Assembly: GCF_002514725.1 (NCBI RefSeq)
Contig: NZ_NTLB01000004.1
Span: forward strand, 525,360-589,359
Length of the DNA stretch: 64,000 nucleotides
From: Mangrovitalea sediminis
GTDB taxonomy: Bacteria; Pseudomonadota; Gammaproteobacteria; Pseudomonadales; Oleiphilaceae
Direction of reading: 5' to 3'
Of this stretch, positions 18,786-32,819 are shown piece after piece. The translations under genes and the position numbers were made by a program. Position 1 is the first letter of the stretch, and every line of letters starts with the position of its first letter. The notes under the pieces are model-generated. The model ran no database searches. It was given only the letters and a program-made list of their open reading frames with translations, and was not told the DNA's origin.

Positions 18786-21533
18786 TTACGCCACTTTGCC
18801 GTGGCACTGCTTGTACTTTTTACCCGAGCCGCAAGGACAGGGCTCGTTACGGCCAACCTTACGTCCTTCCCGTACAAACGGGGCCTGCGGTTCGGCGCCT
18901 GGCTGCCCGGCGTAAGCGCCTTCCCCGTCATCGGGCGTTTCGGATTCCGGGCGCTCGTCGTGGCGAGTCTGCGCGCCAGCCATCTGCCGCTGCAACTCCT
19001 CGCGACGACGACGTTCGACCTCTTCCATCTCGTCCGGGCGCTGCACTTCGACATGGCAAAGAATACGGACGACATCACGCTTGATATTGTCCAGCATGCT
19101 CTCGAACAGGTTGAACGCTTCCCGCTTGTATTCCTGCTTCGGATTCTTTTGCGCATAACCCCGCAAGTGGATACCGCGGCGCAGGTGATCCATATTCGAC
19201 AGATGCTCTTTCCAGAGCGTATCCAGGACCTGCAGGAAAATCTGCTTCTCGAAGTTACGCATCACGTCAGCGCCGACGATACGTTCCTTCTCCTCGTAGA
19301 CCTTGACGACGGCCTCCAGGATAGTCTCGCGCAGTTTTTCCTCGTACAGCTTGTCGTCCTCGTCCAGCCACTGCTGCACCGGCAGCTTGATGGCCATCTC
19401 GGATTCGAGCTGCCCTTCCAGCCCTTTGACATCCCACTGTTCATGCATACTCTGCGGCGGGATAAATTCGCTGATCAGCGTATCCACGACGTCGACACGA
19501 ATCGCCTGAACCATCTCGGAGATGTCATTCGAACCCATGACCTCGTTGCGCTGGTCGTAGATCACGTGACGCTGGTCATTGGCCACGTCATCGTATTCAA
19601 GCAGGTTCTTACGAATATCGAAGTTACGGCCTTCGACCTTGCGTTGGGCCTTCTCGATGGCATTGGTCACCATACGGTGTTCAATGGCCTCACCCTTCTT
19701 CATGCCCAATGCCTGCATGATGTTCTTTACACGGTCAGGCGCAAAGATCCGCATCAGGTTGTCTTCCAGCGACAGGAAGAAACGGGACGACCCCGGATCC
19801 CCCTGACGACCGGCACGGCCACGCAACTGGTTATCGATACGCCGTGATTCATGGCGCTCGGTACCGATGATATGCAGACCGCCAGCCTGCAGCACCGCTT
19901 CGTGGCGTTTTTCCCACTCGCGCTTGGCCTGCTCGACCTGTTCCGGCGACGCATCCCCATCCGAATGGGCCAGCTCTGCCTCCCAGTTACCGCCCAGCAC
20001 GATGTCAGTACCCCGACCAGCCATGTTGGTGGCAATGGTCACAGTACCGGCACGACCGGCCTGGGCGATGATCAGAGCCTCACGCTCATGCTGCTTGGCG
20101 TTAAGGACATTGTGGGCGATACCCCCGCGCTGCAGTAGGACCGACAGCACTTCGGAAGCCTCAATCGAGGCGGTACCCACGAGCACCGGGCGACCTTCTG
20201 CCGTCACGTCTTTGATCTCATCGATAATCGCCTGGAACTTTTCTTCCTGGGTCAGGTAGACGAGGTCGTTGTAATCGATCCGCTGAATCGGGCGGTTGGT
20301 GGGGATGACCACCACGTCGAGATTATAGATTTCACGGAATTCGTAGGCTTCGGTGTCCGCCGTACCGGTCATGCCGGCCAGCTTTTCGTACAGGCGGAAA
20401 TAGTTCTGGAAGGTCGTCGAGGCCAAGGTCTGGCTTTCAGCCTGGACGTCCACTCCCTCCTTGGCCTCGATGGCCTGGTGCAGGCCCTCGCTCCAGCGGC
20501 GTCCCGGCATGGTCCGGCCGGTGTGTTCGTCGACGATGACGATCTGGCCGTCCTGCACGATATAGTCGACATCGTGCATAAACAGATGATGGGCCCGCAG
20601 CGCCGAATGAACGTGGTGCAGCAGCGCCAGGTTGGTCGCCGAATAAAGGCTGTCGCCCTCTTCCAGCAGACCCACTTCCGTCAGCAACTGCTCGACCTTC
20701 TCGTGACCCCGTTCGGTCAGTTCGACGTTTTTCGTCTTTTCATCCAGAACGAAGTCGCCTTCAGGCTCGCCTTCCTCTACCGGTTCGCCTTTATCAAGCT
20801 TGGGCACCAGCTTGTTGACTTCGCGGTAGATGCGAGAGCTGTCCTCAGCCGCGCCGGAAATAATCAGCGGTGTACGCGCTTCGTCGATCAGGATCGAGTC
20901 CACTTCGTCGACAATGGCGTAATTCAGCCCCCGCTGCACCTTGTCGTCGATGCTGAAGGCCATATTGTCACGCAGGTAATCGAAACCGAACTCGTTGTTC
21001 GTACCGTAGGTAATATCGGCAGCGTAAGCCTCACGTTTGGCCTCTGGCTCCTGACCGGCGACGATAACGCCAACGCTCATACCCAGCCATCGGTAAAGAC
21101 GCCCCATCCACTCTGCGTCCCGCTTTGCCAGGTAATCGTTGACCGTGACAACGTGGACACCCCGACCGCTCAGGGCGTTCAGGTAGACAGCCGCCGTCGC
21201 CACCAACGTCTTACCTTCACCGGTCTTCATCTCGGCGATACGGCCCTCGTGGAGGGTGATACCACCGATCAGCTGGACATCGAAGTGACGCATGCCCAGT
21301 ACCCGCTTGGCCGCTTCGCGCACAACGGCGAACGCTTCCGGCAGGATCTGGTCGAGCGTCTCGCCGTCTGCCACCTGCTTCTTGAGTGCCGGCGTCCTGG
21401 CTTTTAGTTCCTCGTCGGAGAGAGCTGAAATTTGCTCTTCAAGCGCATTGACACGAGCAACGATCTTGCCCATCCGCTTAATTTCGCGCGCGTTCTTACT
21501 GCCAAAAATTCGGGTTGCAACCTTAGTCAACAT
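18786..21533 (-). CDS. secA: Preprotein translocase ATPase SecA
   Basis: SecA drives unfolded preproteins through SecYEG. The 915 residues include [14 protein letters not shown] (Walker A, about residue 104), [45 protein letters not shown] and the helicase-like [29 protein letters not shown] segments. The C-terminal zinc site [14 protein letters not shown] binds SecB. The codon at 21539 is TTG, so I use the ATG at 21533 ([14 protein letters not shown]). No secM-like gene with a signal peptide precedes it. The length is normal. Confidence 0.98.
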   Translation of the reverse strand: MLTKVATRIFGSKNAREIKRMGKIVARVNALEEQISALSDEELKARTPALKKQVADGETLDQILPEAFAVVREAAKRVLGMRHFDVQLIGGITLHEGRIAEMKTGEGKTLVATAAVYLNALSGRGVHVVTVNDYLAKRDAEWMGRLYRWLGMSVGVIVAGQEPEAKREAYAADITYGTNNEFGFDYLRDNMAFSIDDKVQRGLNYAIVDEVDSILIDEARTPLIISGAAEDSSRIYREVNKLVPKLDKGEPVEEGEPEGDFVLDEKTKNVELTERGHEKVEQLLTEVGLLEEGDSLYSATNLALLHHVHSALRAHHLFMHDVDYIVQDGQIVIVDEHTGRTMPGRRWSEGLHQAIEAKEGVDVQAESQTLASTTFQNYFRLYEKLAGMTGTADTEAYEFREIYNLDVVVIPTNRPIQRIDYNDLVYLTQEEKFQAIIDEIKDVTAEGRPVLVGTASIEASEVLSVLLQRGGIAHNVLNAKQHEREALIIAQAGRAGTVTIATNMAGRGTDIVLGGNWEAELAHSDGDASPEQVEQAKREWEKRHEAVLQAGGLHIIGTERHESRRIDNQLRGRAGRQGDPGSSRFFLSLEDNLMRIFAPDRVKNIMQALGMKKGEAIEHRMVTNAIEKAQRKVEGRNFDIRKNLLEYDDVANDQRHVIYDQRNEVMGSNDISEMVQAIRVDVVDTLISEFIPPQSMHEQWDVKGLEGQLESEMAIKLPVQQWLDEDDKLYEEKLRETILEAVVKVYEEKERIVGADVMRNFEKQIFLQVLDTLWKEHLSNMDHLRRGIHLRGYAQKNPKQEYKREAFNLFESMLDNIKRDVVRILCHVEVQRPDEMEEVERRRREELQRQMAGAQTRHDERPESETPDDGEGAYAGQPGAEPQAPFVREGRKVGRNEPCPCGSGKKYKQCHGKVA

Positions 21534-21907
21534 AACCAACAGCTACTTTGATCCGTGTCGTGTGGCAACGCCTTATTGGTGTGCGCCACGCTGAATAGGC
21601 CGGGAAGCGTCAAAACCTTCGGATTCCAGGCACTCGTAATCTTGTCATCGTGCCGGGACAGGCTCATGACAGGTTGGGAAAACAGGAAGTCGAATCGGCG
21701 TGAACACTTGGGAATCTGCAAGGATTCCCCAGGGAAACAGGCGTTAATTCGTGTCGATCTGCCCAGCCCGGCACCTATCTAAAGACAGGCATTCTAACCC
21801 CATTTATCCGGGCGGTGAAAGTTAGGAAAATGAGGCAATGAGACTTGGGGCACGACGACCTCTCAATCCGGGGGCCAAATAGGTCCCCCGTAGGCGCCGA
21901 AAACGGT
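21534..21907. other. Intergenic region upstream of secA, no convincing gene
   Basis: This stretch separates secA from the M23 peptidase gene, both read leftward. It holds a 7-bp inverted repeat (GGGAATC at 21710-21716, GATTCCC at 21723-21729), a 6-bp GC hairpin just after the peptidase stop (near 21870-21893), and a short minus-strand frame that ends inside the secA start (see findings). I could not place a confident secA promoter. Confidence 0.5.
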
Positions 21908-22843
21908 CTAGCGACTCGCCCGCTGAATGTATTTCTCCGGATTGGTTTTGTGGTCGCCGATCAAAACCTCAAAATGCACATGAGGTCCCGTCGAACGCCC
22001 GGTACTGCCAACCAACCCAATCACCTGCCCCTTCTTGACGATGTCGCCGGCGTGCACCAGAACCTTCATCGCATGACCGTACCGCGTCCGCAAACCGTTG
22101 CCATGGTCGAGTTCGATCAGGTTACCGTATCCGTATCGAGGCCCAGCCCATGTCACCACGCCCGCCGCTACCGCGATGATGTTACTGCCACGCTTAGCGG
22201 CGAAATCCATCCCCTCATGCCATTCACGCTTACCCGTGAACGGATCGGTACGCCAACCGTATGGCGACGACATCCAACCGAACTTGATCGGGCGTCCCGC
22301 AACAAAGCGCTCGCTCTGAAGACGACGGTTCGACAATAACTCGTCGAGCAGGTCCAACTGCTTTTCCCGATCCGACATCTGGGCATCGAGCCTGGCCAAC
22401 ATTTCGGAGAGGTCCGGCATCGTGTAGGATTCCGACTTCGCGCTTTCTACCGGCCCCCCCATGGGCGGCGGCTCGTTAAAGTTGAACTCACCGTTATCCA
22501 GGTGCGCCGTGGCGACCAACCGCTCGCCCAAGGCATCCAGCCGCAATATCCGCCCCTGCATGTTGCCCAGGCGCAGCGTCAGGGCATCGATCTGACGATC
22601 AATCTTCTGGCCCAGGCCGGCGACGTTTTCACGGTCCTGCTGCAGGCGGGCCTGCCAGCTTTCGATAACGGCTTTAGTAAGAACGGGATCAGCAGCAGTG
22701 TGCCGCTGCGCGAGGTAATACCCCAGATAAAGGGTCGCAGCCAGAACAGAGAGGATCAAAAGCGCCAGCAACGCCATAAGGCCGCCATGCACCTTAAAGG
22801 TTCTGGCGCGACCATGATGCTTGCCAACGACAATGATGTTCAT
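21908..22843 (-). CDS. M23 family metallopeptidase (LytM-type), membrane-anchored
   Basis: The 311-residue product has one N-terminal membrane helix (about residues 22-48), a coiled-coil stretch (about 65-105 and 150-175) and a C-terminal LytM domain. The zinc ligands are visible in HEGMDFAA (HxxxD, about residue 210) and HVHFEVL (HxH, about 289-291), so the enzyme looks catalytically competent for peptidoglycan endopeptidase activity. It lies between lpxC/dciA and secA as in Pseudomonas. Involvement in cell separation or envelope growth is an inference. Confidence 0.9.
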   Translation of the reverse strand: MNIIVVGKHHGRARTFKVHGGLMALLALLILSVLAATLYLGYYLAQRHTAADPVLTKAVIESWQARLQQDRENVAGLGQKIDRQIDALTLRLGNMQGRILRLDALGERLVATAHLDNGEFNFNEPPPMGGPVESAKSESYTMPDLSEMLARLDAQMSDREKQLDLLDELLSNRRLQSERFVAGRPIKFGWMSSPYGWRTDPFTGKREWHEGMDFAAKRGSNIIAVAAGVVTWAGPRYGYGNLIELDHGNGLRTRYGHAMKVLVHAGDIVKKGQVIGLVGSTGRSTGPHVHFEVLIGDHKTNPEKYIQRASR

Positions 22844-23095
22844 GAGGCTTGTTACCGCTTAGCTGATAACGCCACCCCATCGGCGACGCCAGGACAATAT
22901 TCGTTCGACTCGCCTTGATTGTAGAGAAGGCCCTTCCCATAATCCTTGTCAGTGCGTAACAAAGCGTACCACTGTGACGGATATCACCCTCCGACTGCCT
23001 GCATTATTCCTGTCGGGGAGGCGTATGCAGGTTACGGGGCCTGTTACCACAACCGATACATAAAGTCCGTTCAACCGGACAATATTGACTCCATT

Positions 23096-23557
23096 ATGCA
23101 GAGACCCTTGCCAGGTATGAATCGATACCCCCAAAAAGTGGCATTCGACAAACCCCGGCGGAACTCCCAACTCTACGGACTGCTGACCCGCGCCGCAGAA
23201 CACGAAACATTAGAGGAAGCCGTTCTTGCCCGGTTACCGGCCGCACTGGCAGGACGCTGCCGCTTTGTCAGCTACCACGATGGAGATCTCACCCTGAGCG
23301 TCACATCCAGCGTTCAGGCAACACAGGTCCGATTTCATCAGAAGAGCATCCTGACTGGCCTACGGGAAGATGAGCGTTTTCGATTTGCCTGGCGATTACA
23401 GGTCAAAGTGATCCCCAACGCAAGGCGTCAGAGACCGTCCAGGCCAAAAATGAAATTGAGTCACGAAAATGCCCGGCTCCTGGAAGAGGAAGCCGAGCAT
23501 ACAAAAGATGAAAACCTAAAACAGATCCTGCGGCGCCTGGCGCGACACGGTACCTGA
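23096..23557 (+). CDS. dciA: DciA-like replicative helicase operator (DUF721)
   Basis: The 153-residue product has a DUF721 core: L.....LPA.LAGRCRFVSYHDGDLTLSVTSSVQATQVRFHQKSIL, a small alpha-beta fold. A charged C-terminal tail follows (LSHENARLLEEEAEHTKDE). In bacteria that lack DnaC or DnaI, DciA loads or assists DnaB at replication origins, and it is often encoded opposite lpxC next to secA, as here. The frame opens earlier, but the upstream part looks non-coding; the ATG at 23096 or 23117 is preferred. Neither has a strong ribosome site. Confidence 0.75.
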   Translation: MQRPLPGMNRYPQKVAFDKPRRNSQLYGLLTRAAEHETLEEAVLARLPAALAGRCRFVSYHDGDLTLSVTSSVQATQVRFHQKSILTGLREDERFRFAWRLQVKVIPNARRQRPSRPKMKLSHENARLLEEEAEHTKDENLKQILRRLARHGT

Positions 23558-23570
23558 CAACGGTGCCGTG
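23546..23570. terminator. Hairpin between convergent dciA and lpxC (no T-tract)
   Basis: Arms 23546-23554 and 23562-23570 pair over 9 bp with one mismatch and a 7-base loop. The hairpin covers the dciA stop and has no T-run. Confidence 0.45.
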
Positions 23571-23582
23571 CCCGTCACTCCG

Positions 23583-24497
23583 TCATGCAGGAGCCAGCAC
23601 CGGCTTCAGATAGGAGATGGGCGCCAGCGCCTCATCTTCAAAGGTCACGACTTCCCAGGCGTCCTGCTCTGCAATCAGCTTGCGCAGTAGCTTGTTATTG
23701 AGATCGTGACCCGACTTGTGACCACGGAACTCTCCAATCAGGCTATTGCCCAGAAGGTAAAGGTCGCCGATGGCATCAAGCACTTTATGCTTGACGAACT
23801 CATCGTCGTAACGCAAGCCGTCTTCGTTGAGAATCTTGTAATCGTCAACAACAATGGCATTGTCGACACTACCGCCAAGCGCCAGATTCATCGCCCGCAG
23901 CTTCTCGATATCGCGCATGAAGCCGAAGGTCCGCGCCCGGCTGACTTCCTTCACGAAGGACGTACTCGAGAAATCGACCGTCGTTTCCTGAACCCTACCC
24001 TTGAATACAGGGTGATCAAAGTCGATAGCAAAGCTGACCTTAAACCCTTCGAAAGGCAGGAATGTCGCTTTCTTGTCGTCTTCTTCAAGCGTCACTTCGC
24101 GCTTGATACGGATAAAACGCTTGGCAGCGTCCTGTTCGGCGATTCCAGCGGACTGGAGCAGGAAGACAAAAGGTCCTGCACTCCCATCCATGATGGGCAC
24201 TTCCGCTGCACTCAGCTCGACATAGCAGTTATCGATACCCAGACCTGCCATGGCCGAAAGTAGATGTTCCACCGTCGCGACTCTCACACCGTCGCGAACC
24301 AGTGTGGTCGACAGCATGGTCTCACCCACGTTTTCCGCTCGAGCCAGAATATCCACCGCGGGTTTGAGATCGGTGCGTCGGAACACGATACCCGTGTCCA
24401 CCGGAGCCGGCTTGAGTGTCAGGTAGACCTTCTCACCCGAGTGCAGACCCACGCCTGTCGCACGGATGGTATTCTTGAGCGTACGCTGTCTGATCAT
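23583..24497 (-). CDS. lpxC: UDP-3-O-acyl-N-acetylglucosamine deacetylase
   Basis: LpxC catalyses the committed step of lipid A synthesis and depends on zinc. Zinc ligands are the histidine in [12 protein letters not shown] (about residue 78) and the pair in [16 protein letters not shown] (about 237-241). The N-terminus [24 protein letters not shown] is canonical, and 304 residues is the normal length. It is the last gene of the dcw region, separated from ftsZ by a terminator-like hairpin and about 220 bases, so it probably has its own promoter. Confidence 0.98.
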   Translation of the reverse strand: MIRQRTLKNTIRATGVGLHSGEKVYLTLKPAPVDTGIVFRRTDLKPAVDILARAENVGETMLSTTLVRDGVRVATVEHLLSAMAGLGIDNCYVELSAAEVPIMDGSAGPFVFLLQSAGIAEQDAAKRFIRIKREVTLEEDDKKATFLPFEGFKVSFAIDFDHPVFKGRVQETTVDFSSTSFVKEVSRARTFGFMRDIEKLRAMNLALGGSVDNAIVVDDYKILNEDGLRYDDEFVKHKVLDAIGDLYLLGNSLIGEFRGHKSGHDLNNKLLRKLIAEQDAWEVVTFEDEALAPISYLKPVLAPA

Positions 24498-24655
24498 CGG
24501 TACATAAATCCGTCACAAAGAAATCGTATCATTCAGACAAAAACCGGCTGCATGATATCAGAAAGAGTGGGTGGGCACCATTTGTACACCCCCGCACTTA
24601 CCGAAACAAAACGTTTCCGTCTGTAACCCGATCCCGTCCAACGGCACGACTTCTG

Positions 24656-24684
24656 AAAACGGGGGCGCGCTAGGGCACGCCCCG
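24656..24684 (-). terminator. Terminator downstream of ftsZ
   Basis: On the minus strand CGGGGCG pairs with CGCCCCCG (one bulged C) and is followed by TTTT. It lies just after ftsZ and before lpxC. Confidence 0.7.
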
Positions 24685-24715
24685 AATTTGCCAGAAAGCC
24701 GCATACCTCCAACCG

Positions 24716-25876
24716 TCAGTCAGCCTGACGGCGGAGGAAAGCGGGAATGTCCAGGTATTCCACACTGCGCTCGTCGTGACCATCAGCCTTCTGGTCAAGC
24801 GCCACATTGCCGTTAGCGACAGCGCGGCGGCGCAGGATAGCGGGACGGTCCAACTGATGGTAGTCAGTAGTTCCATCCAGGTTACGGGTGTTATCGACGA
24901 CCTTGGTCGGCTTTTCCTGCCCGCCGCCCAAACCTGTCGCAACCACCGTGACCTTCAGTTCCTCAGTCATTTCCGGATCGATCACGGTACCGACGACGAC
25001 GGTGGCCGAGTCGGACGCGAATTCACGGATGATGTTACCCACTTCGGAGAACTCGCCGAGGTTGAGGTCCATACCCGCGGTGATATTGACCAGGATACCC
25101 TTGGCGCCTTGCAGGTTGATGTCTTCCAGCAGCGGACTGCGAATTGCCGCTTCGGCAGCTTCGCGGGCGCGGTTTTCGCCGGTTGCACTGGCGGTACCCA
25201 TCATCGCCATACCCATTTCCGACATGACGGTCTTCACGTCGGCAAAGTCGACGTTGATCATACCGTTGCGGGTAATCAGGTCGGCAATACCCTGAACAGC
25301 GCCAAGGAGAACGTCGTTGGCGGCGGCAAATGCATCCAGCAGGCTGGTGTTCTTGCCCATGACCGCCAGCAATTTCTCGTTGGGGATGGTGATCAGCGAA
25401 TCGACGTGCTCAGCCAGCTCACGCAGACCTGCCTCAGCCACCTTCATACGCTTGCCGCCCTCGAACTGGAACGGCTTGGTGACCACGGCAACCGTGAGGA
25501 TGCCCATTTCACGTGCCACTTCCGCCACGACCGGTGCTGCACCGGTACCGGTACCGCCACCCATGCCGGCGGTAATGAACACCATATCCGCACCTTTCAG
25601 CGCCTCTGCGATACGGTCACGGTCTTCGAGCGCCGACTGGCGACCGATTTCCGGATTGGCGCCGGCACCCAGGCCCTTGGTGATGTTGCCACCGAGTTGG
25701 ATCATGGATTTGGCAATCAGATCCTTCAGCGCCTGTGCATCCGTGTTGGCGCAGATAAAATCGACGCCTTCAACATTGCTGGACAGCATGTGCCGGACAG
25801 CGTTTCCGCCACCACCACCGACGCCAACCACCTTGATAACGGCACTTTGTTGAACATTATCTACGAGTTCGAACAT
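24716..25876 (-). CDS. ftsZ: Cell division GTPase FtsZ
   Basis: FtsZ forms the cytokinetic ring. GTP contacts are seen in [15 protein letters not shown] (about residues 13-27) and [12 protein letters not shown] (about 106-117), with the T7 loop in NVDFADV. The C-terminal peptide [11 protein letters not shown], which binds FtsA and ZipA, is intact after a variable linker. I use the ATG at 25876 ([10 protein letters not shown]), which has AAGGAG 8 bases upstream and matches known FtsZ; the frame is open 18 codons further. 386 residues. Confidence 0.98.
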   Translation of the reverse strand: MFELVDNVQQSAVIKVVGVGGGGGNAVRHMLSSNVEGVDFICANTDAQALKDLIAKSMIQLGGNITKGLGAGANPEIGRQSALEDRDRIAEALKGADMVFITAGMGGGTGTGAAPVVAEVAREMGILTVAVVTKPFQFEGGKRMKVAEAGLRELAEHVDSLITIPNEKLLAVMGKNTSLLDAFAAANDVLLGAVQGIADLITRNGMINVDFADVKTVMSEMGMAMMGTASATGENRAREAAEAAIRSPLLEDINLQGAKGILVNITAGMDLNLGEFSEVGNIIREFASDSATVVVGTVIDPEMTEELKVTVVATGLGGGQEKPTKVVDNTRNLDGTTDYHQLDRPAILRRRAVANGNVALDQKADGHDERSVEYLDIPAFLRRQAD

Positions 25877-26055
25877 CTCCCCTTCTCCTTCGTTTGTCAT
25901 AGCGGCTTCTGGCAGCCGTTTTATATGCACGCTTCGCTTCAGCGCTGAACCGGCAGAGGACCCCCGTCCCGACTACCAGTCATCAGCGTTACCTGTGGTG
26001 GCTTCGCTACGCGTCGCCACCGGACTCATCAGCCTCTCCCATCGCCAAAGCAGCG

Positions 26056-27291
26056 CTAGAAGTTGCCGGTAAACCAACTCTTGATCCGCTCCACCAGCGA
26101 CAGCCCCTGTTCCCCCCGCATCGCCGGGGCCTGACCCGTCGCCAATTGGCGGAAGCCATAAATCAGCAGCCCTACACCGGTGGCATAGATCGGATTATTC
26201 ACAACATCGGTCATGCCGGTGACGCCCTGGGGGGCCGCCAGCCGAACCGGCATATGGAAGATTTCCTCTGCCAGCTCGACCACGCCTTCCATGGCGGAAG
26301 ACCCGCCGGTCAGCACAATGCCCGCTGGAATGAGGTCTTCGAAACCCGAACGCCGCAATTCCGACTGCACCAGTGTGAACAGCTCTTCGTAACGGGGCTC
26401 CACAACTTCAGCCAGCGCCTGGCGTGACAGGTCGCGCGGCGGCCGTTCGCCAACACTGGGAACCTTGATGGTTTCCTCTGCACCCGCCAGTTGAGCGAGG
26501 GCGCAGGCGTACTTGATCTTGATCTCTTCCGCATTCTGCGTCGGCGTCCGCAGAGCCATCGCGATATCGTTCGTGACCTGGTCCCCCGCGATCGGGATAA
26601 CCGCGGTGTGACGAATGGCGCCGCCGGTGAAAATCGCGATATCGGTGGTCCCGCCGCCGATATCCACAACGCAGACGCCGAGTTCCTTTTCGTCGTCGGT
26701 CAGTACCGCATAACTCGACGCCAGCTGTTCGAGAATGATGTCGTCCACATCCAGGTTGCAGCGGCGCACGCACTTCTCGATGTTCTGAGCGGCATTCACG
26801 GCACAGGTCACAAGATGCACCTTGGCTTCCAGGCGCACCCCGGACATTCCCATCGGTTCCTTGATGCCTTCCTGGTTATCGATGACGAACTCCTGCGGCA
26901 GGATATGCAGGATCTTCTGGTCGGCAGGAATGGCCACCGCCTGGGCTGCATCGATGACCCGGTCGATATCCGCCTGGGTGACCTCACGGTCGCGGATTGC
27001 CACGATGCCATGGGAGTTCATGCTGCGAATGTGACTGCCCGCAATCCCGGCAAAAACGGAGTGGATGCGGCAGCCGGCCATCAGCTCGGCCTCCTCCACC
27101 GCCCGCTGGATCGCCTGCACCGTTGTCTCGATATTGACCACCACGCCGCGCTTTAAGCCCCGCGACGGATGCGACCCGATACCGACCACCTCAATGGCAC
27201 CGTCCATCTTGCGTTTGCCGACAATGGCAACCACTTTGGAGGTCCCGATATCGAGGCCGACGATCATGTTTTCCGTTTCGACCGCTGACAT
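26056..27291 (-). CDS. ftsA: Cell division protein FtsA
   Basis: FtsA is an actin-like ATPase that tethers FtsZ to the membrane. VGLDIGTSKVVAIVG near residue 12 and VVDIGGGTTDIAIF near residue 205 are the phosphate motifs, and IVLTGGSSAMEG near 327 is the adenosine motif. The C-terminal SLVERIKSWFTGNF is the amphipathic membrane-targeting helix. Length 411 is normal. It follows ftsQ by 48 bases and precedes ftsZ by 179 bases, a gap that could hold an ftsZ promoter. Confidence 0.97.
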   Translation of the reverse strand: MSAVETENMIVGLDIGTSKVVAIVGKRKMDGAIEVVGIGSHPSRGLKRGVVVNIETTVQAIQRAVEEAELMAGCRIHSVFAGIAGSHIRSMNSHGIVAIRDREVTQADIDRVIDAAQAVAIPADQKILHILPQEFVIDNQEGIKEPMGMSGVRLEAKVHLVTCAVNAAQNIEKCVRRCNLDVDDIILEQLASSYAVLTDDEKELGVCVVDIGGGTTDIAIFTGGAIRHTAVIPIAGDQVTNDIAMALRTPTQNAEEIKIKYACALAQLAGAEETIKVPSVGERPPRDLSRQALAEVVEPRYEELFTLVQSELRRSGFEDLIPAGIVLTGGSSAMEGVVELAEEIFHMPVRLAAPQGVTGMTDVVNNPIYATGVGLLIYGFRQLATGQAPAMRGEQGLSLVERIKSWFTGNF

Positions 27292-27339
27292 GTTTATCCT
27301 GTCCTGCCTGTCACCTGAGTGAATATTCCGTTCCGGCGA

Positions 27340-30577
<3,238 letters not shown>

Positions 30578-30585
<8 letters not shown>

Positions 30586-31660
30586 TCACCGTCTCCAAGC
30601 ACTGCGTAACAACATCATGAGTGGCATCCGGTCGCGCCAGCTCGCGAGCAGACCGGGCCATTTCCAACAATCTGCCACGATCGCGACAAAGTTCATCCAG
30701 CGATGCGGCCAGCACTTCCGGCGTCAATTCCGCCTGCTGATACAAGCGAGCTGCCCCAGCATCGACCATATAGCGCGCATTACGCGTCTGATGGTCATCC
30801 ACCGCATGAGGGAATGGCACCAGAATGGCGCCTAAACCTGCGGCACAAAGCTCTGCAATGGTCAGAGCGCCAGCGCGGCAAACCACCAGATCGGCCCAGG
30901 CATAGGCCTCGCACATATCCGAAATAAAGGGCTCGACGGTCACGTCGACGCCAGCCGAGGCATAGGCCGCACAAGTCGCCTCCTGATGCTTCTGGCCACA
31001 CTGGTGGCGCACTTCCAGCCGTACCGTCTCCGGCAGTTTGGCCAGGGCTAGAGGCAGCGTGGCATTCAACGCCTGCGCCCCAAGGCTGCCGCCAAGTACC
31101 AACAGGCGGACAGGTCCTTCACGGCCGGCCAGTCGCTGCTCGGGGGCCTCAATCGCGGCCACGTCGGGGCGTACCGGATTGCCCGTGCAGAGCGTCTTGA
31201 TCCCTGAACCAAAGCTTCCCGGAAAGGCTTCCAGCACCCGCGTCGCAAGCCGGGCCAGAATGCGGTTCGTCATACCCGCGACGGCGTTCTGTTCGTGAAT
31301 CACCAGGGGCCGGCGCGTCAGCCAGGCAGCAAGGCCTCCCGGCCCGGTCACAAAACCACCCATACCAACAACACCATCGGGTCGTACCTTGCGCAGCACC
31401 TTGAGCGCCTGCCACAGCGCACGCATCAGCTTCCAGGGCGCCGCCAGCAGCGCCAGACGCCCCTTGCCGCGCAACCCGGTGATGGCGATCAGGTGCATAG
31501 GAATCCCTGAACCTTCAACCAACCGGACTTCCATACCGCCGACAGCGCCCAACCAGAACACGCTGTGTCCGCGTTCCTGCAGCTCACGGGCCGTCGCCAT
31601 CGCCGGAAAGACATGGCCTCCGGTGCCACCCGCCATAATCAGAAAACGTTTAGCGGCCAC
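30578..31660 (-). CDS. murG: UDP-GlcNAc:undecaprenyl-PP-MurNAc-pentapeptide transferase
   Basis: MurG makes lipid II at the inner membrane face. [16 protein letters not shown] at the N-terminus and [15 protein letters not shown] are diagnostic, with the acceptor region [23 protein letters not shown]. The frame is open 33 codons further upstream into ftsW, but the GTG at 31660 has a strong AGGAGGAGG site and gives [12 protein letters not shown] and 360 residues. This start overlaps the ftsW stop by 11 bases. Confidence 0.96.
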
Positions 31661-32819
31661 GCCTGCCCTCCTCCTGGCTGACGAGATCGAGACGCTCGAT
31701 CTCGACACGCGCCAGAATACCGATGCAGACACAACTCGCAGCCAGACTACTGCCGCCATAACTCACCAGCGGCAAGGTCAGCCCCTTCGTCGGCAGCAAG
31801 CCTGTGCTGACGCCCATATTGATGAACGCCTGTAACCCGAGGATCAGTGTCACGCCGTAGGCAAAACAGGCAGCGAAAAGCATTCCGGCACGTTCCGCAT
31901 TACGGCCGATGCGCATCCCGGTCCAGAACAGCAAGGCGTATATCGCCAGCACCGCCAGGGCGCCAACCAATCCGAATTCCTCGCCGATAATCGCGAAGAT
32001 AAAGTCCGTATGGGCCTCGGGCAGATAAAAGAGTTTCTGCACCGAATTCCCCAAGCCGACGCCGAACCAGTGACCACGTCCGAAAGCAATCAGTGATTGG
32101 GTTAGTTGGTAACCGGTGTCGAATTGGTCTTTCCAGGGATCCAGATAAGCCACCACACGCTTGAGGCGGTATGGCTGGAACACCACCAGGGCGACTCCGA
32201 CGGCAACACAGGCAACGATCAACGGCAGAAAGCGCGTCAGCCGGACGCCGCTCAGGAAAATCATCCCCAGTGCCGACGTCATCAGCACCACCGTGGCACC
32301 GAAATCCGGCTCCACCACCAGCAACGTGGCTGCTGCCCCCAGGATAATGAAAGGTTTGAGGAACCCCTGCCAGCTGCCAAGCAATTCATCCCGACGGCGA
32401 TCGACATAACCCGCCAGATAGGCGATCAGGCATAGCTTGGCGATCTCGGACACCTGCACATTGAACAGGCCCATCGGAATCCAGCGGGTGGAGCCGTTGA
32501 CACTGCGCCCCAACGGCGTCAACACCAGGATCAGGCTGGCAAAGGCCACCCCCATCAGGAGCCACCCGCTACGCTGCCACCAGGCGATCGGCAAATTGGC
32601 CACACCCAGGGCGATCACCAGTCCAATCGCGACATAGGCAAGTTGGCGATAAACGAAATAGAAGGGCGAGCCATAAGTCTGTGCGGCCATATCCATGGAG
32701 GCCGACGCAATCATGATGGTGCCGATCACCATCAGCGTACCCGAGCAAAGCAGCAGCATCTGCAGTGGCTGGAAAGGATTCCGAAGCGCCTGGCGCGTGG
32801 TCATCGCAAGGGAAGTCAT
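31650..32819 (-). CDS. ftsW: Septal peptidoglycan polymerase FtsW
   Basis: FtsW is the SEDS-family glycosyltransferase of the divisome. About ten hydrophobic segments are visible. Conserved segments include QVSEIAKLCLIAYLAGYV, VVEPDFGATVVLM, LTQSLIAFGRGHWFGVGLGNSVQKLFYLPEAHTDFIFAIIGEEFG (read in pieces) and PLVSYGGSSL near the end. 389 residues. It overlaps murD by ATGA and murG by 11 bases. Confidence 0.97.
   Translation of the reverse strand: MTSLAMTTRQALRNPFQPLQMLLLCSGTLMVIGTIMIASASMDMAAQTYGSPFYFVYRQLAYVAIGLVIALGVANLPIAWWQRSGWLLMGVAFASLILVLTPLGRSVNGSTRWIPMGLFNVQVSEIAKLCLIAYLAGYVDRRRDELLGSWQGFLKPFIILGAAATLLVVEPDFGATVVLMTSALGMIFLSGVRLTRFLPLIVACVAVGVALVVFQPYRLKRVVAYLDPWKDQFDTGYQLTQSLIAFGRGHWFGVGLGNSVQKLFYLPEAHTDFIFAIIGEEFGLVGALAVLAIYALLFWTGMRIGRNAERAGMLFAACFAYGVTLILGLQAFINMGVSTGLLPTKGLTLPLVSYGGSSLAASCVCIGILARVEIERLDLVSQEEGRRGR

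Noticed and set aside
21527..21721. A SecM analogue before secA
   Set aside because: The frame has no signal peptide or arrest motif; kept only as a low-interest coupling candidate.
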